This document shows, piece by piece, positions 47,501 through 54,800 of a stretch of 64,000 bases of DNA. Each line of letters starts with the position of its first letter. Positions within the stretch are counted from its first letter, which is position 1. Where the stretch lies: assembly GCF_007183175.1 (NCBI RefSeq), contig NZ_AP019807.1, positions 3,654,001-3,718,000 of the forward strand, given 5' to 3'. Under the pieces are notes generated by a model, which saw only the letters and a program-made list of their open reading frames with translations, was not told the origin of the DNA and did no database searches. A program made the translations under genes and the position numbers. This stretch comes from Microbulbifer sp. GL-2. GTDB taxonomy: Bacteria > Pseudomonadota > Gammaproteobacteria > Pseudomonadales > Cellvibrionaceae.

Positions 47501-48856
47501 AGGTATCTTTCTAGCTGTGAATCTACAGAGAGATCATTCGGCATAATAAGACCACAGGTTAGTTTTAATTATTACGGTTTTCTAGACCGAAATAGTGAGA
47601 AAAATCGTGTTCTTGATGTGTCAGATTTCGATTTGCCAGATCTTTGCCCGGCATTACAGCATGAAATGGAAATTTCCGGGGCAATTAGTGACGGGAGGCT
47701 TCATATTGAACTCAAGTACGACAAAAAATACTTAACATCAGACATGGCGCAGCAATGGATTGAACACCTTACTAGAGAATTAACAGATTATACTTACCTT
47801 GAAGGCGAGGTTAATTCTGCTGAATTACGACGGACGCTTGAGCCTAATCTAAAAAAAGGCATTAAGGAAATACTTAAGCGCTATCATATACCTGGATTAG
47901 TGTTGGGTGCACGCTTTCCTGACGGAACGACCGCGGTTGCTTGTCAGGGTGTCGCAAACAGCCAAACAGAAGAGAAGTTAACAAAAGATCACCAATTTAG
48001 GATCGGTAGTTTGTCAAAAACTTTTGTCGCTACACTTATCCTGCAACTCGTTGATGAAGGAAGGATTTTTCTTGATCAGGCTATATGGGATATTCTTCCC
48101 CCTGGTGTGCTTTCTGGCTCAGGAATCAGTAAGCAGATAACGATCCGACAACTACTTAATCATACTTCTGGATTACAAGATTATATGAAGGATGATAATT
48201 TTAGAGATTGTCAACAAAAGCAGCCCGGAAAAACATGGCAGCCAGAGGAGCTGCTTTCTTACTTTAATGCTGAAACAAGCTCTTTCGGCCCAGAATCAGA
48301 TGGACAATGGCTATATTCTAGTAGTGGATATATTTTACTAGGTCTTATTATAGAACAAGTAACCGGTGAAAAATTTGAACATCAACTATCTTCACGCATC
48401 ACCCAACCACTAGGGTTAAATAACACTCACCTGCAGGGTTTTGAGGTATACAATGAAAATCTGGCCACAGGGCATAACGATGAATTGAGCCCTTTAAGTG
48501 AAAGTTGTATCAGTTTTGTATGGGCAGCTGGCGGACTGATCTCAACTGTTGAGGACATGCTTGTTTGGCAAGACGCTTTCATTTCCGGTAAGTTATTAAG
48601 CCAAGAGATGCAAGAACAACGCTTTGATTTAAAAGAGTTGCCAGATCATGTAAGTCTAGAACAGGACATCCAGGCTGGTTTGGGGGTCTTTAACCTGGAG
48701 GGTCGTTTGGGGCACATAGGTGATCTGCTAGGTCATGAAGCTGCAATGTTAGCTAATAATGATATCCAGTTGATTGTATTACTTAATGGAGAAACTAAAC
48801 ACCCAGCCATGGTGTATTCAGGATCTGTATTTGAAGCTGCTAGTGAATTGTTCTAG
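41504..48856 (+). CDS. NRPS: A-T-C-A-T-epimerase with fused PBP/beta-lactamase-type release domain
   Basis: Second assembly-line protein, 2450 residues. Order: adenylation 1 (1-510, FTSGTTGNPKA); carrier (S576); condensation (630-1060, HHLICDA at 765-771, Ala replacing the usual final Gly); adenylation 2 (1090-1580, YTSGSTGKPKG); carrier (LGGDS, S1625, the form seen before epimerases); epimerase (1680-2090, HHLIVDTVSW from 1803); then a serine beta-lactamase/PBP-fold domain (about 2105-2445). That last domain has SLSK (S2169, K2172), YSS (about 2270) and HIG late. It lacks an alpha/beta-hydrolase thioesterase, so the PBP-like domain is the likely release catalyst, accepting the D-residue made by the epimerase. 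The start ATG 41504 has AAGGAA; the ATG at 41483 does not. The preceding protein's final C domain feeds adenylation 1. Confidence 0.92.
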   Translation: MSKYFVHKKFSETARKFPNNIAILESQREITYQNLNAYSNQLAHYIGENLRKNGSSIGLFLPKGIEYILGVLAILKNDQAFLPLSPQLPGERLKDILEKSQLEIILTSSSMASQLKRTLEEIDCSNIHIVVFDYKNDLGAIAKAGDNKEVNLLSAYSKSDPLQQAIPEDNCYIMFTSGTTGNPKAIVGNHKSLSHFMHWEISEFSSEHQHRVAQLAPSTFDVSLRDIFLPLLTGGVCCIPDNDVQMDARRLLEWIISQRISLIHCVPSIFRLLTTEVEVTIQSKDSLKHLEYILLAGEPLLGRDVNHWFSVAGSNTSLVNLYGPSETTLAKLYYRIETGVYEPNRVLPVGKPIPNTAVLILKGTKLCRIGEIGEIYIKTPFRSKGYLNDPSLTQANFIQNPLNQGEEDVIYKTGDLGRYQADHTVEVLGRLDRQVKINGIRIELNDIEGHILDIPELDQCFLSIFKDDNQSNLLVCYYTCHNDISTEEIKSLLAPKLSNNFIPSIMIKLDKFPLMLNGKIDKKSLPNPSGYLTEFEACDEQELSLFELKLSEIWRANLGLPKVSIHQKYFDLGGTSLTAMKTLGEVYRELDVEVSILEFYQNDTISRLASYIDQMLIASNKSYQTIPVAPKQKSYPLSRQQQSIWLNETLAEQSGAYAIPGACKLKGNLDLQAFNKAIEALIERYDILRTIIDYTADKPVQTIQSHLKNPLKVVNLTHEVEPDKRAQALIAEDCKLAFTLSEPPLFRLKLFRLDEHEFYFYYCFHHLICDAWSLGIFGQQLMSAYSSIMSGNNYCPESTMAQYHDFCCWQTLPQQREKQEINKAYWMNRFSRPAPALRLPTDFARPSERRFLGNQEQFILDVDLSKNLKEMCTKKGIGLFPLLMSIYQVLLAKYSSERDIVVGFPTAGREHPDLDSLLGMFVNTLPLRSDCDSDIRFHEFLKRTISNINEAISHQSYGLENLIRDLDIKRDMSRSPIFDTLLVFQNFSQPELDSHELKFSNLDVKQRTAWYDLILNWMEVDGKLRCNVLYDTDLFRRETIVRLGQHFTLIAQQILKDPDCLIGEISLLNNQEIQQFAHDFDQACKPAKYTSLHRGFEYWAQVESNSLALIYKEERFTYDELNQEANQLANYLLEQGVVPGSIVGIHLSRSPLMIKSILAVLKIGAIYVPIDLQYPQVRKDYMLSDSKVSHILSTSSSKINSLSGVKCLQLDLVKLGRYKTDNLISGPSSKSLAYIIYTSGSTGKPKGTLGHHEGVVNTAHGFGEYLSLAPGERVSQFANSSFDGSVFEIFVTLLNGATLVIVNDETIQDIDEFENYVTKTAITMAFMPPTYVRQLHPERLSSLNTLMTWGSPTDFTLAETWSERLRYINAYGPTEVSAVSSAFDISAIPLKVLKETYKSIPIGKPIANLRMDVLDENHNIQPVGIPGELCISGIGVGRGYLNREEQTTRCFKKNPNAPELDMYRTGDLVCRLPDGNIEFLGRIDDQVKIRGYRIEPTEIEYQLQQLDQVLDARVLVNGEPSNQYLTAYYIGVVGDESAIRQSLSTQLPQYMMPSTFVALDKFPMTPNDKVDKSALRQLSASQIQDGIGLQSEDSIEEAIATVWKNLLGVDYISAGQSFVELGGDSIKAIQTVAKLKKFGLKVKASHVLQYPTIEQLKIYVSPVVEKDNVFVQGQLPLTPIQHWFFRDYNGDKHKCFQHALLNFSNKIDQKAMQQAMGELMLHHDGLRSTFIYDPENEQWQQEILANEIPANLHSISVNKADLESMSAHMNVLANQSWLNKSPLLQGVIFKSKVGDDKIFLIAHHLIVDTVSWWILIEDLEKAYEQIICGQKVNLGGKTSSLQLWSHRLIEFSKSNSLQDEFEFWSQTEQLLLSSFKLPKSTLGTGNDKISYTLSKPQTREMLEKNSKQGISVNELLLTLHARSMTKIFGPNKYAVTLENHGREDCFEDLDVSRTIGWFTSLFPFVISQDNQSCPLVEDIIKTKINMRKVPNKGLGYGVLRYLSSCESTERSFGIIRPQVSFNYYGFLDRNSEKNRVLDVSDFDLPDLCPALQHEMEISGAISDGRLHIELKYDKKYLTSDMAQQWIEHLTRELTDYTYLEGEVNSAELRRTLEPNLKKGIKEILKRYHIPGLVLGARFPDGTTAVACQGVANSQTEEKLTKDHQFRIGSLSKTFVATLILQLVDEGRIFLDQAIWDILPPGVLSGSGISKQITIRQLLNHTSGLQDYMKDDNFRDCQQKQPGKTWQPEELLSYFNAETSSFGPESDGQWLYSSSGYILLGLIIEQVTGEKFEHQLSSRITQPLGLNNTHLQGFEVYNENLATGHNDELSPLSESCISFVWAAGGLISTVEDMLVWQDAFISGKLLSQEMQEQRFDLKELPDHVSLEQDIQAGLGVFNLEGRLGHIGDLLGHEAAMLANNDIQLIVLLNGETKHPAMVYSGSVFEAASELF

Positions 48857-48895
48857 ATTTCACTTAATTTGATATATTTCTTTTGTATTCGGGAG

Positions 48896-48913
48896 CCCGG
48901 TCATATGACCGGG
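48896..48913 (+). promoter_or_regulatory. 18-base perfect palindrome just before the MFS ribosome binding site
   Basis: CCCGGTCAT/ATGACCGGG forms a strong hairpin 40 bases after the NRPS stop codon, ending two bases before GGAGG of the transporter gene. It could stabilise the upstream message, reduce read-through or tune transporter translation. No T-run follows, so a classical terminator is unlikely. Confidence 0.5.
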
Positions 48914-48931
48914 TTGGAGGTATTATTGAAC

Positions 48932-50185
48932 ATGCAACTATCGGATAAACTGTCGCGCCGTAATTTTCAATTGATGTGGTTTGGGAATTTTATCAGCCAG
49001 TTTGGTAGCCAGATCGCATTTATTACATTGATGTTTTGGTTAAAGGAAGAGGTAGGCCTAGCTTCAGTGATGGGCCTTTCTGCTATGCTGTTCTCGGTTT
49101 TTATAGCCTTGTTTTCTCCATTAGGAGGAGTTCTTGCAGATACCTATTCGAGGAAAAAAATTATCATATGTAGTGATATACTATCTGGTACGGCATCATT
49201 GATATTGCCTGTGACATTTTATTTTCTCCCTGATCAAATTTACCTACTTGTTACTTTGGTACTTTTGATTCAATTAGTCTTAGGTGCCGCCTTGGGTGTC
49301 TATGATCCAGCCTATTCATCATTGTTAACAAATGTAGTCTCTAAAAAACAACTTCCTCTTGCTAATGCCGTAAAGAATGCCACTATTCAAGGGGCAATGT
49401 TAATTGGGCAGGGTGTAGGGTTATTGCTCTATGGCCAATTTGGCATTATCGTTATTTTATTCGCTAATAGCTTTTCATTTTATCTTTCTGCTTTGGCTGA
49501 ATCATGGATTAAACCTCCCAAACAAGTTGGGGAGATTTCATCTCAATCTTGGTCTCGACCAAATTTCCAAAAATTATTTTATAGCATGAAGGAGGGGCTT
49601 GAGTATATCTCTAACGATCCATCAGTAAAATCTCTATTAGTGCTCATTGGTGGTGTCTATTTTCTATCTGGGCCGTTCGTAGTTTTACTACCTTTTTATA
49701 TTGAGCAATCTCTATATGCACCTGGTTTTTGGTACGGTTATTTGATTTCAGTATTTGGTGGTGGTGGATTAATAGGCTATCTATCCTTGCCTTATTTCAA
49801 ACTAATAGTTCAAGATTGGTCTTCTTTGGGTTTGGCTAGTTTTCTTATTTTTGGATTTTTACTTATAGGGCTTGGCCTGAGTGATAACATTTATTTTACT
49901 TTAATTATATTTTTCGGTTGTGGTTATTGTTTTGGCCTGATAAATGTTATGATAGAAACGGCAATTTTAACCAATACTCCTGATGTTAAACGTGGCCGTG
50001 TGATGAGTATTTATCGAGTGATAACCAGGCTGACCTACCCGCTAGGTATGATGGTCTCCGGTGCAATTGCTGATCTTTATCTAATTAGCATTGACTTTAT
50101 TTTTATCATTTGTGGATTTTTGGTTCTGGTTTTGTCATTGCAGCAGTTTCGTGGTCAGAAGCTTAAAACAGCCCTAGCTTTCTAA
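48932..50185 (+). CDS. MFS transporter, probable exporter of the cluster product
   Basis: Major facilitator of about 417 residues with some 12 hydrophobic segments and the signature loop GGVLADTYSRKKIIICSDIL between helices 2 and 3. It resembles the MFS_3/EntS-like exporters often found in siderophore and peptide clusters. It is co-directional with the NRPS genes and equally A+T-rich, so export of the lipopeptide is the natural inference. The start is uncertain: ATG 48932 is used, but TTG 48926 sits six bases after GGAGG and ATG 48905 lies inside the palindrome. Confidence 0.88.
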   Translation: MQLSDKLSRRNFQLMWFGNFISQFGSQIAFITLMFWLKEEVGLASVMGLSAMLFSVFIALFSPLGGVLADTYSRKKIIICSDILSGTASLILPVTFYFLPDQIYLLVTLVLLIQLVLGAALGVYDPAYSSLLTNVVSKKQLPLANAVKNATIQGAMLIGQGVGLLLYGQFGIIVILFANSFSFYLSALAESWIKPPKQVGEISSQSWSRPNFQKLFYSMKEGLEYISNDPSVKSLLVLIGGVYFLSGPFVVLLPFYIEQSLYAPGFWYGYLISVFGGGGLIGYLSLPYFKLIVQDWSSLGLASFLIFGFLLIGLGLSDNIYFTLIIFFGCGYCFGLINVMIETAILTNTPDVKRGRVMSIYRVITRLTYPLGMMVSGAIADLYLISIDFIFIICGFLVLVLSLQQFRGQKLKTALAF

Positions 50186-50246
50186 GTATCTCTCATTTTT
50201 TAATTTGGAAAAAGTATCAGCTAGAATCATATAGGGAGATTAAATT

Positions 50247-51086
50247 TTGCAGATTAATTTACTACAGTGCTGCAGTAGTGCTGACGTTCAGGAAAACATT
50301 TTCAAGATAGAATCTCAACTTCATGCGTTGAGTGAAAGTGTAGACAAAAATGAGAAGCAATTAGTGGTGCTTCCTGAATTTTGTTTGGTATTTGGTGGAG
50401 ATGAAGTCGATCAATCAGATTATGCTTTGCCTGATGAAAATAGCCCACTAAAAAAATCATTATCAGAACTTGCTCGTAAATACAGAGTTTATTTGGTAGC
50501 GGGAACCATTCCAGTTTTAACTCAAAAAGATACAGTGGTGAATCGTAGTTATTTTTTTAATGATTCGGGTCAGGTTTTAGGACAATATGACAAATTGCAC
50601 TTGTTTAATGCAAATGTAAAAGATGGTATTCGTGGTTACCGTGAGAGTGATACTTTTTGCTCAGGTGAACACATCACTGTTATTGCTACTCCCTTTGGAA
50701 AAGTGGGTTTGGCCATTTGTTATGATATACGCTTTGGAGAGTTATTTAGGGCTATGCGTTTAGCAGGGGCTGAGTTGATCGCCTTGCCCGCAGCCTTTAC
50801 AAAACCTACGGGGGAGGCACATTGGCAGACTCTCATTCAAGCAAGAGCTATTGATAGCCAGTGCTACCTACTTGCTGCAGCTCAGTGGGGTTCTCATAAC
50901 CGAGGGTCAAGACATACTTGGGGCCAAAGTATGATAGTAGATCCTTGGGGGAGAATTTTGGCGCAAAAAGCCAGTGGTGAGGGGTGGGTAAAATCCCAAT
51001 GTGATTTAACTTATCTAAATGATGTTCGGAAGTCGTTAGTCGTTGAAGAGCACAATCGATTTGATCCTCCCATATTAAAAACCTAA
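50247..51086 (+). CDS. Nitrilase-family carbon-nitrogen hydrolase
   Basis: A 279-residue hydrolase of the nitrilase superfamily (Nit/omega-amidase branch). The Glu-Lys-Cys triad is E44 (VLPEF), K117 (YDKLHLF) and C159 (GLAICYDIRF). The YDIRFGELFRAMRLAGAELIALPAAFT block and the HTWGQSMIVDPWG block are typical. It starts at a TTG with GGGAG upstream, 61 bases after the MFS gene, with the same A+T-rich composition, so it appears to be the last gene of the cluster. It likely cleaves an amide. Possible tasks are tailoring the peptide, repair of deaminated side products, or balancing glutamine/asparagine amides from the AsnB step. Confidence 0.9.
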   Translation: MQINLLQCCSSADVQENIFKIESQLHALSESVDKNEKQLVVLPEFCLVFGGDEVDQSDYALPDENSPLKKSLSELARKYRVYLVAGTIPVLTQKDTVVNRSYFFNDSGQVLGQYDKLHLFNANVKDGIRGYRESDTFCSGEHITVIATPFGKVGLAICYDIRFGELFRAMRLAGAELIALPAAFTKPTGEAHWQTLIQARAIDSQCYLLAAAQWGSHNRGSRHTWGQSMIVDPWGRILAQKASGEGWVKSQCDLTYLNDVRKSLVVEEHNRFDPPILKT

Positions 51087-51179
51087 GGTCCGCAGACAGC
51101 TCAAAGTTAGTTGAAACTATAAAGACTGGAAAAAATTCTTTTTAATGTTGCCAGTGCTGGCAGTTGTCACAAGTTTTTT

Positions 51180-51848
51180 CTATATCTGAAACCTAGATGG
51201 GATAGATCTATCGATATCTTTAGAATGTTTCAGTGCAGTCTCTATACAGATATGTACACCAAGTGCTGCAGTCTCCCTGGACATACTGGGTGTGCCAATA
51301 TTTTCTGGTAAAGCGGCCACTTGGGGTAGTTGCGGGAGATGAATCCATCCTGCAGGTATATCTAGTTGATTGGTAACAATATAATGTAGTACGCCGTACA
51401 TGAGGTGGTTACAACAAAAGGTGGCAGCGGTATCGGAGATATCTGCCGGCACCCCTGCATCACGCATGGCCTGGACCATAGCCCTAATAGGAAGTGTGCT
51501 GCGGTAGGCTACAGGCCCATTTGGTACCGTTGGCTCACCTTGCATTTCCACCCCGCGATTATCCTTAAGGTGATATCTTGTCGAGTCGTTGTAATTTTGT
51601 GCGATTCTCTCAACGGTTACCATTGAGCGGCCACCATACTCTCCCAGCATTATTACCAATTTTGGACGTAGCTCTTGTATTGCTTCGGTGACGACATCAA
51701 TACTTTCGAAAAAATTGTTAGGTACCAGTATGCCACAGATGTCGGCCGCAGCTATACGTGTTCCATCCAATACACGCATCACTGACTCAGCCGGATTTAC
51801 TGGAGTATTCCCAAAAGCTTCAAAACCGGAGACTAAAACTTTTGTCAT
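51180..51848 (-). CDS. pcp: Pyroglutamyl-peptidase I
   Basis: Cytoplasmic cysteine peptidase (family C15) that removes N-terminal pyroglutamate. In 222 residues the triad regions are visible: the glutamate in VTVERIAQNYNDSTRY, the nucleophile in DTAATFCCNHLMYGVLH and the histidine in AGWIHLPQLP. The start MTKVLVSGFEAFGNTPVNPAE is canonical. It converges on the biosynthetic operon and has normal composition, marking the right edge of the A+T-rich island. Confidence 0.93.
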   Translation of the reverse strand: MTKVLVSGFEAFGNTPVNPAESVMRVLDGTRIAAADICGILVPNNFFESIDVVTEAIQELRPKLVIMLGEYGGRSMVTVERIAQNYNDSTRYHLKDNRGVEMQGEPTVPNGPVAYRSTLPIRAMVQAMRDAGVPADISDTAATFCCNHLMYGVLHYIVTNQLDIPAGWIHLPQLPQVAALPENIGTPSMSRETAALGVHICIETALKHSKDIDRSIPSRFQI

Positions 51849-51904
51849 CTACAAACCTCCCCAATTAGCTTGAAAGTAGTCATTAGGTATTTTTCTACCG
51901 ATGT

Positions 51905-52324
51905 TTATCCTGTTAGCCCTAGTTGATCCAGGAATGTATATTTATCCCAGTCAACCCAGCTTTCCACCATCTTGTCATTTTCATATCGATCAGTGTGTAC
52001 ACCGGTCCAGCAGCTGGTTTTTCCTGTCGGTTCATATTGCATAAATTTCCCTGTGTGCGTGGCAGTTACACGCCAGCGTGTGCAAACGTAATCACCTTCA
52101 GATACTTGAAGAAGGATTTCCATCTTCACGTTTGAAAATCCCTGATGGAAATCAGTAACTAGCTTCTGCCATTCTTGTAGTGTTTTACACGAGGTTTCAC
52201 TGCCTGCATCGGGCATCTGGTGGTTTTTATAGTCAGGAGACAGGTAGCTGGTGGCTTTATGTGGTGTGTTATCCCCCCACTGTTCGATCAGATTTTTAGA
52301 CGTTTCCTTATGGTTGGATGTCAT
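51905..52324 (-). CDS. SnoaL-like/ester cyclase family protein
   Basis: A 139-residue NTF2-fold protein. The pattern NLIEQWGDNTPHKATSYLSPDYKNHQ at the start, GDYVCTRWRVTATHTGKF in the middle and HTDRYENDKMVESWVDWDKYTFLDQLGL at the end is that of SnoaL-like polyketide-cyclase relatives. Most bacterial members are uncharacterised. The start is the ATG at 52324-52322 with GGAGG upstream; the longer frame begins in non-conserved sequence. It precedes pcp on the same strand by about 60 bases, so co-transcription is possible. Confidence 0.87.
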   Translation of the reverse strand: MTSNHKETSKNLIEQWGDNTPHKATSYLSPDYKNHQMPDAGSETSCKTLQEWQKLVTDFHQGFSNVKMEILLQVSEGDYVCTRWRVTATHTGKFMQYEPTGKTSCWTGVHTDRYENDKMVESWVDWDKYTFLDQLGLTG

Positions 52325-52780
52325 AGAATCCTCCGATAATTTCTGTAAAGTTGAATGGTGGTATGTAGGCAGCCCAAGCATAGTGTAGAGCCAAGGGCTC
52401 GATAACAATCGATAGCGTTTTATTTATTATCTTGAGAGATTTAGGTGCCAAGAGAAATTTATCTCTCTCTATTGCGGTGCAATTCACTTATCAGTGTTTC
52501 GATAGTTAATCTGTGGGACTGAGAGCCTGGTATTCAAAACCAGGGATCATAATGAAATTAGTGTCATTGAAGACAAAATTGACACTTATTTTTCGTGTAT
52601 GACTGGAGTTTTATACCTGAGATAGTCGATAAGATTCGCAGGAAATATCGCGGCACAAGAAAATAGAATTGCGAGAGGAGGGTGTTTTAGAGTTTTAGGG
52701 GGAGACCTTCTTAAAATCCAGATAGTAGTGCCCAGAATGCAAGCCCAATTCATATGGACATTATAATCAAGGGTATCAAT
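52325..52780. other. Intergenic stretch before the SnoaL-like gene
   Basis: No gene seen. An inverted repeat GTGTCA/TGACAC (52561-52585, 13-base spacer) lies about 235 bases upstream of the SnoaL-like start and downstream of the LysR stop. It could be a regulator site or a weak hairpin. Confidence 0.4.
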
Positions 52781-53692
52781 TTAATTATGGGAGCACTCCT
52801 CTCTTTCACCAGCAAAAATTTCCTCTAAAAAGTGCCACAGTACATCGAGCTTGGGTGAGGCGGTTCGCCTTTGTTGATAGACACCAAATACTGGCCTGCT
52901 AGGTTGTGTCCACTCTGGCAGCACTTCAACTAAACGGCCTGATGCAATGTCCTTATCTACCAGATAGTCGTATAAACTGGCTATCCCGGTTCCAGCCAGG
53001 GCAGCTTGGTACAGAGCGAAATAATTATTGGCCGTGTATTGTGGATTTACGTTAATTGTAACCTCTTGGTAGCTGTTCGAAAATTTCCAGTGAATGGACG
53101 TTCGGCCGAGGCTGTAGGCGAGTAAAGCATAGTCAGGCAACTGCTTAGGGTCTTGTGGAATGCCGGATTGCTGCACATATTCCGGTGAGGCCACCAATCG
53201 TCGGCGATGTTCACCCAGCTGCTGCGAATACAGGGAGGAGTTCACTGATACTGCTTTGGTACGCAGCGCAAGGTCAAACCCTTCTTTTGTGATCTCTCTC
53301 AGCTGATCATCAAGGACCAGCTCCAGTCGAATCAGGGGATATCGAGCAGTAAACCGGGGAAGAAGTGGGCTGAGCCAAAACTGCCCAAGTGCCGTGGGCG
53401 CAGTTAAACGGATATGTCCGGCTGGTTGGCTGCCGCGGTTAGCGATACGCTCCTCAATCTCTTGAAGTTCGGTCAATAAACGATCAGTCGTTGAAAGGTA
53501 TTCTTTACCGGCATCAGTCAGGCTTTGGCTGCGTGTTGTTCTATTTAAAAGGCGAGTACCCAGGTGTTTCTCCAGTTGTTGTACATGCTTGCTGGCAGCT
53601 GAGACCGTGGTCCCTAGCTCCTTGGCTGCCTGAGTGAAGGAGCTATGGCGAGCGACAGTACGGAAAACAGTCATCAATTGAAGCTTGTTCAA
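52781..53692 (-). CDS. LysR family transcriptional regulator
   Basis: A 303-residue LysR-type regulator. The winged helix-turn-helix is at the N-terminus (LQLMTVFRTVARHSSFTQAAKELGTTVSAASKHVQQLEKHLGTRLLNRTTRSQSLTDAG), followed by the two-lobed effector domain (GHIRLTAPTALGQFWLSPLLPRF). It belongs to the subgroup related to AaeR/DmlR by its HTH and the RTTR wing. It is divergent from the NHL-repeat gene with a 128-base space, so that gene is its most likely target. The inducer is unknown. Confidence 0.93.
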   Translation of the reverse strand: MNKLQLMTVFRTVARHSSFTQAAKELGTTVSAASKHVQQLEKHLGTRLLNRTTRSQSLTDAGKEYLSTTDRLLTELQEIEERIANRGSQPAGHIRLTAPTALGQFWLSPLLPRFTARYPLIRLELVLDDQLREITKEGFDLALRTKAVSVNSSLYSQQLGEHRRRLVASPEYVQQSGIPQDPKQLPDYALLAYSLGRTSIHWKFSNSYQEVTINVNPQYTANNYFALYQAALAGTGIASLYDYLVDKDIASGRLVEVLPEWTQPSRPVFGVYQQRRTASPKLDVLWHFLEEIFAGEREECSHN

Positions 53693-53820
53693 CAGTCCCT
53701 TCCTTTATTGTTTCCGTTTAGGAAAATAAGAATCAATATTCTATCGTATTAATATCCCCTGGGGAAACAGTAACAATATGCGGCATAGCGTAATTGGATA
53801 CTATTTATTAGGGGTGACTT

Positions 53821-54744
53821 ATGAAATCTACAGGACTGTTATTTCTGACTCTGTTTCTTTTGCCGTTATGGGCTTTTGGAGACCAAAAAGAAACAAGTAT
53901 GGTTCTACAAAGCAAGGTAGAGAGGTTCCTTCTACCAGAAGGATGGTCCTTGGGAGAAGTTGCTGGAATAGCCCGCACAAGAGAGGGTCATTTTTTTGTG
54001 CTTCACAGAGGAGCCCACCAGCTGTTGGAGTTTGATCGTCAGAGGCGCTTCATACGAGAGTTGGGAGCGGGCTTATTTGAGAACCCCCATGGGTTGCGCA
54101 TAGATAGCAATGGAAATATTTGGACTACGGATACTTCTACCCATTTGGTTTTGAGGTTTGCCCCGAGTGGAGATGTATCCATGGTGCTTGGTAAGCGAGG
54201 GTTGGCTGGTAAAGGCTGGTTTGATCGAGATTATGATCTGGTCCTCTTTGATCAACCACAGGATGTTGCAGTTGATAGTGATGGATTTATCTATGTTGTT
54301 GATAAGGGGAATAGCCGTATTGTTAAACTTGACCCCAATGGGTTGTTTGTTCAGGCATGGGGGAGTATTGGAAATGCCCCGGGGCAGTTTAATTTTCCTC
54401 ACTCACTCGTAATTTGGGATAACCAACTCTATGTTGCAGACCGGGAAAATCAAAGAATACAGATTTTTGATCGACAGGGTACCTACATAGCCCAGTGGGA
54501 GGATGCAGGATATCCCTATGTGCTTGCGTTGGCTGATGGCCATATTTGGGTGACAGATGCGCGTGCAGAGGAGATCCGCCGATACAACCTATCTGGAAAG
54601 TTACTCTCCCGTTATCAAGGGCAGCCTGGGCGTGGTCCTCATCAATTTGGTTTTGTGCACGGAATTTATCCAGATAAAGATGGCTTATGGATAACACAAA
54701 TCCTGAACTGGAGTGTTCAGCGGCTCAGTTTCTTGGAACACTGA
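53821..54744 (+). CDS. Secreted NHL-repeat beta-propeller protein (PAL-like)
   Basis: A 307-residue exported protein: a signal peptide (residues 1-20, LLFLTLFLLPLWAFG) and then NHL repeats forming a six-bladed propeller. Clear repeats are NPHGLRIDSNGNIWTTDTSTHLVLRF, QPQDVAVDSDGFIYVVDKGNSRIVKLDPNG and FPHSLVIWDNQLYVADRENQRIQIFDRQG. The layout is that of peptidyl-alpha-hydroxyglycine lyase-like proteins, but many such propellers are only ligand-binding or scaffold proteins. It lies between a divergent LysR gene and a tautomerase gene. Confidence 0.87.
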   Translation: MKSTGLLFLTLFLLPLWAFGDQKETSMVLQSKVERFLLPEGWSLGEVAGIARTREGHFFVLHRGAHQLLEFDRQRRFIRELGAGLFENPHGLRIDSNGNIWTTDTSTHLVLRFAPSGDVSMVLGKRGLAGKGWFDRDYDLVLFDQPQDVAVDSDGFIYVVDKGNSRIVKLDPNGLFVQAWGSIGNAPGQFNFPHSLVIWDNQLYVADRENQRIQIFDRQGTYIAQWEDAGYPYVLALADGHIWVTDARAEEIRRYNLSGKLLSRYQGQPGRGPHQFGFVHGIYPDKDGLWITQILNWSVQRLSFLEH

Positions 54745-54800
54745 TCGGTCATAACCAGATAATTAACGTCTGCGTGATTTTTTAATTTACAGGAATAATT

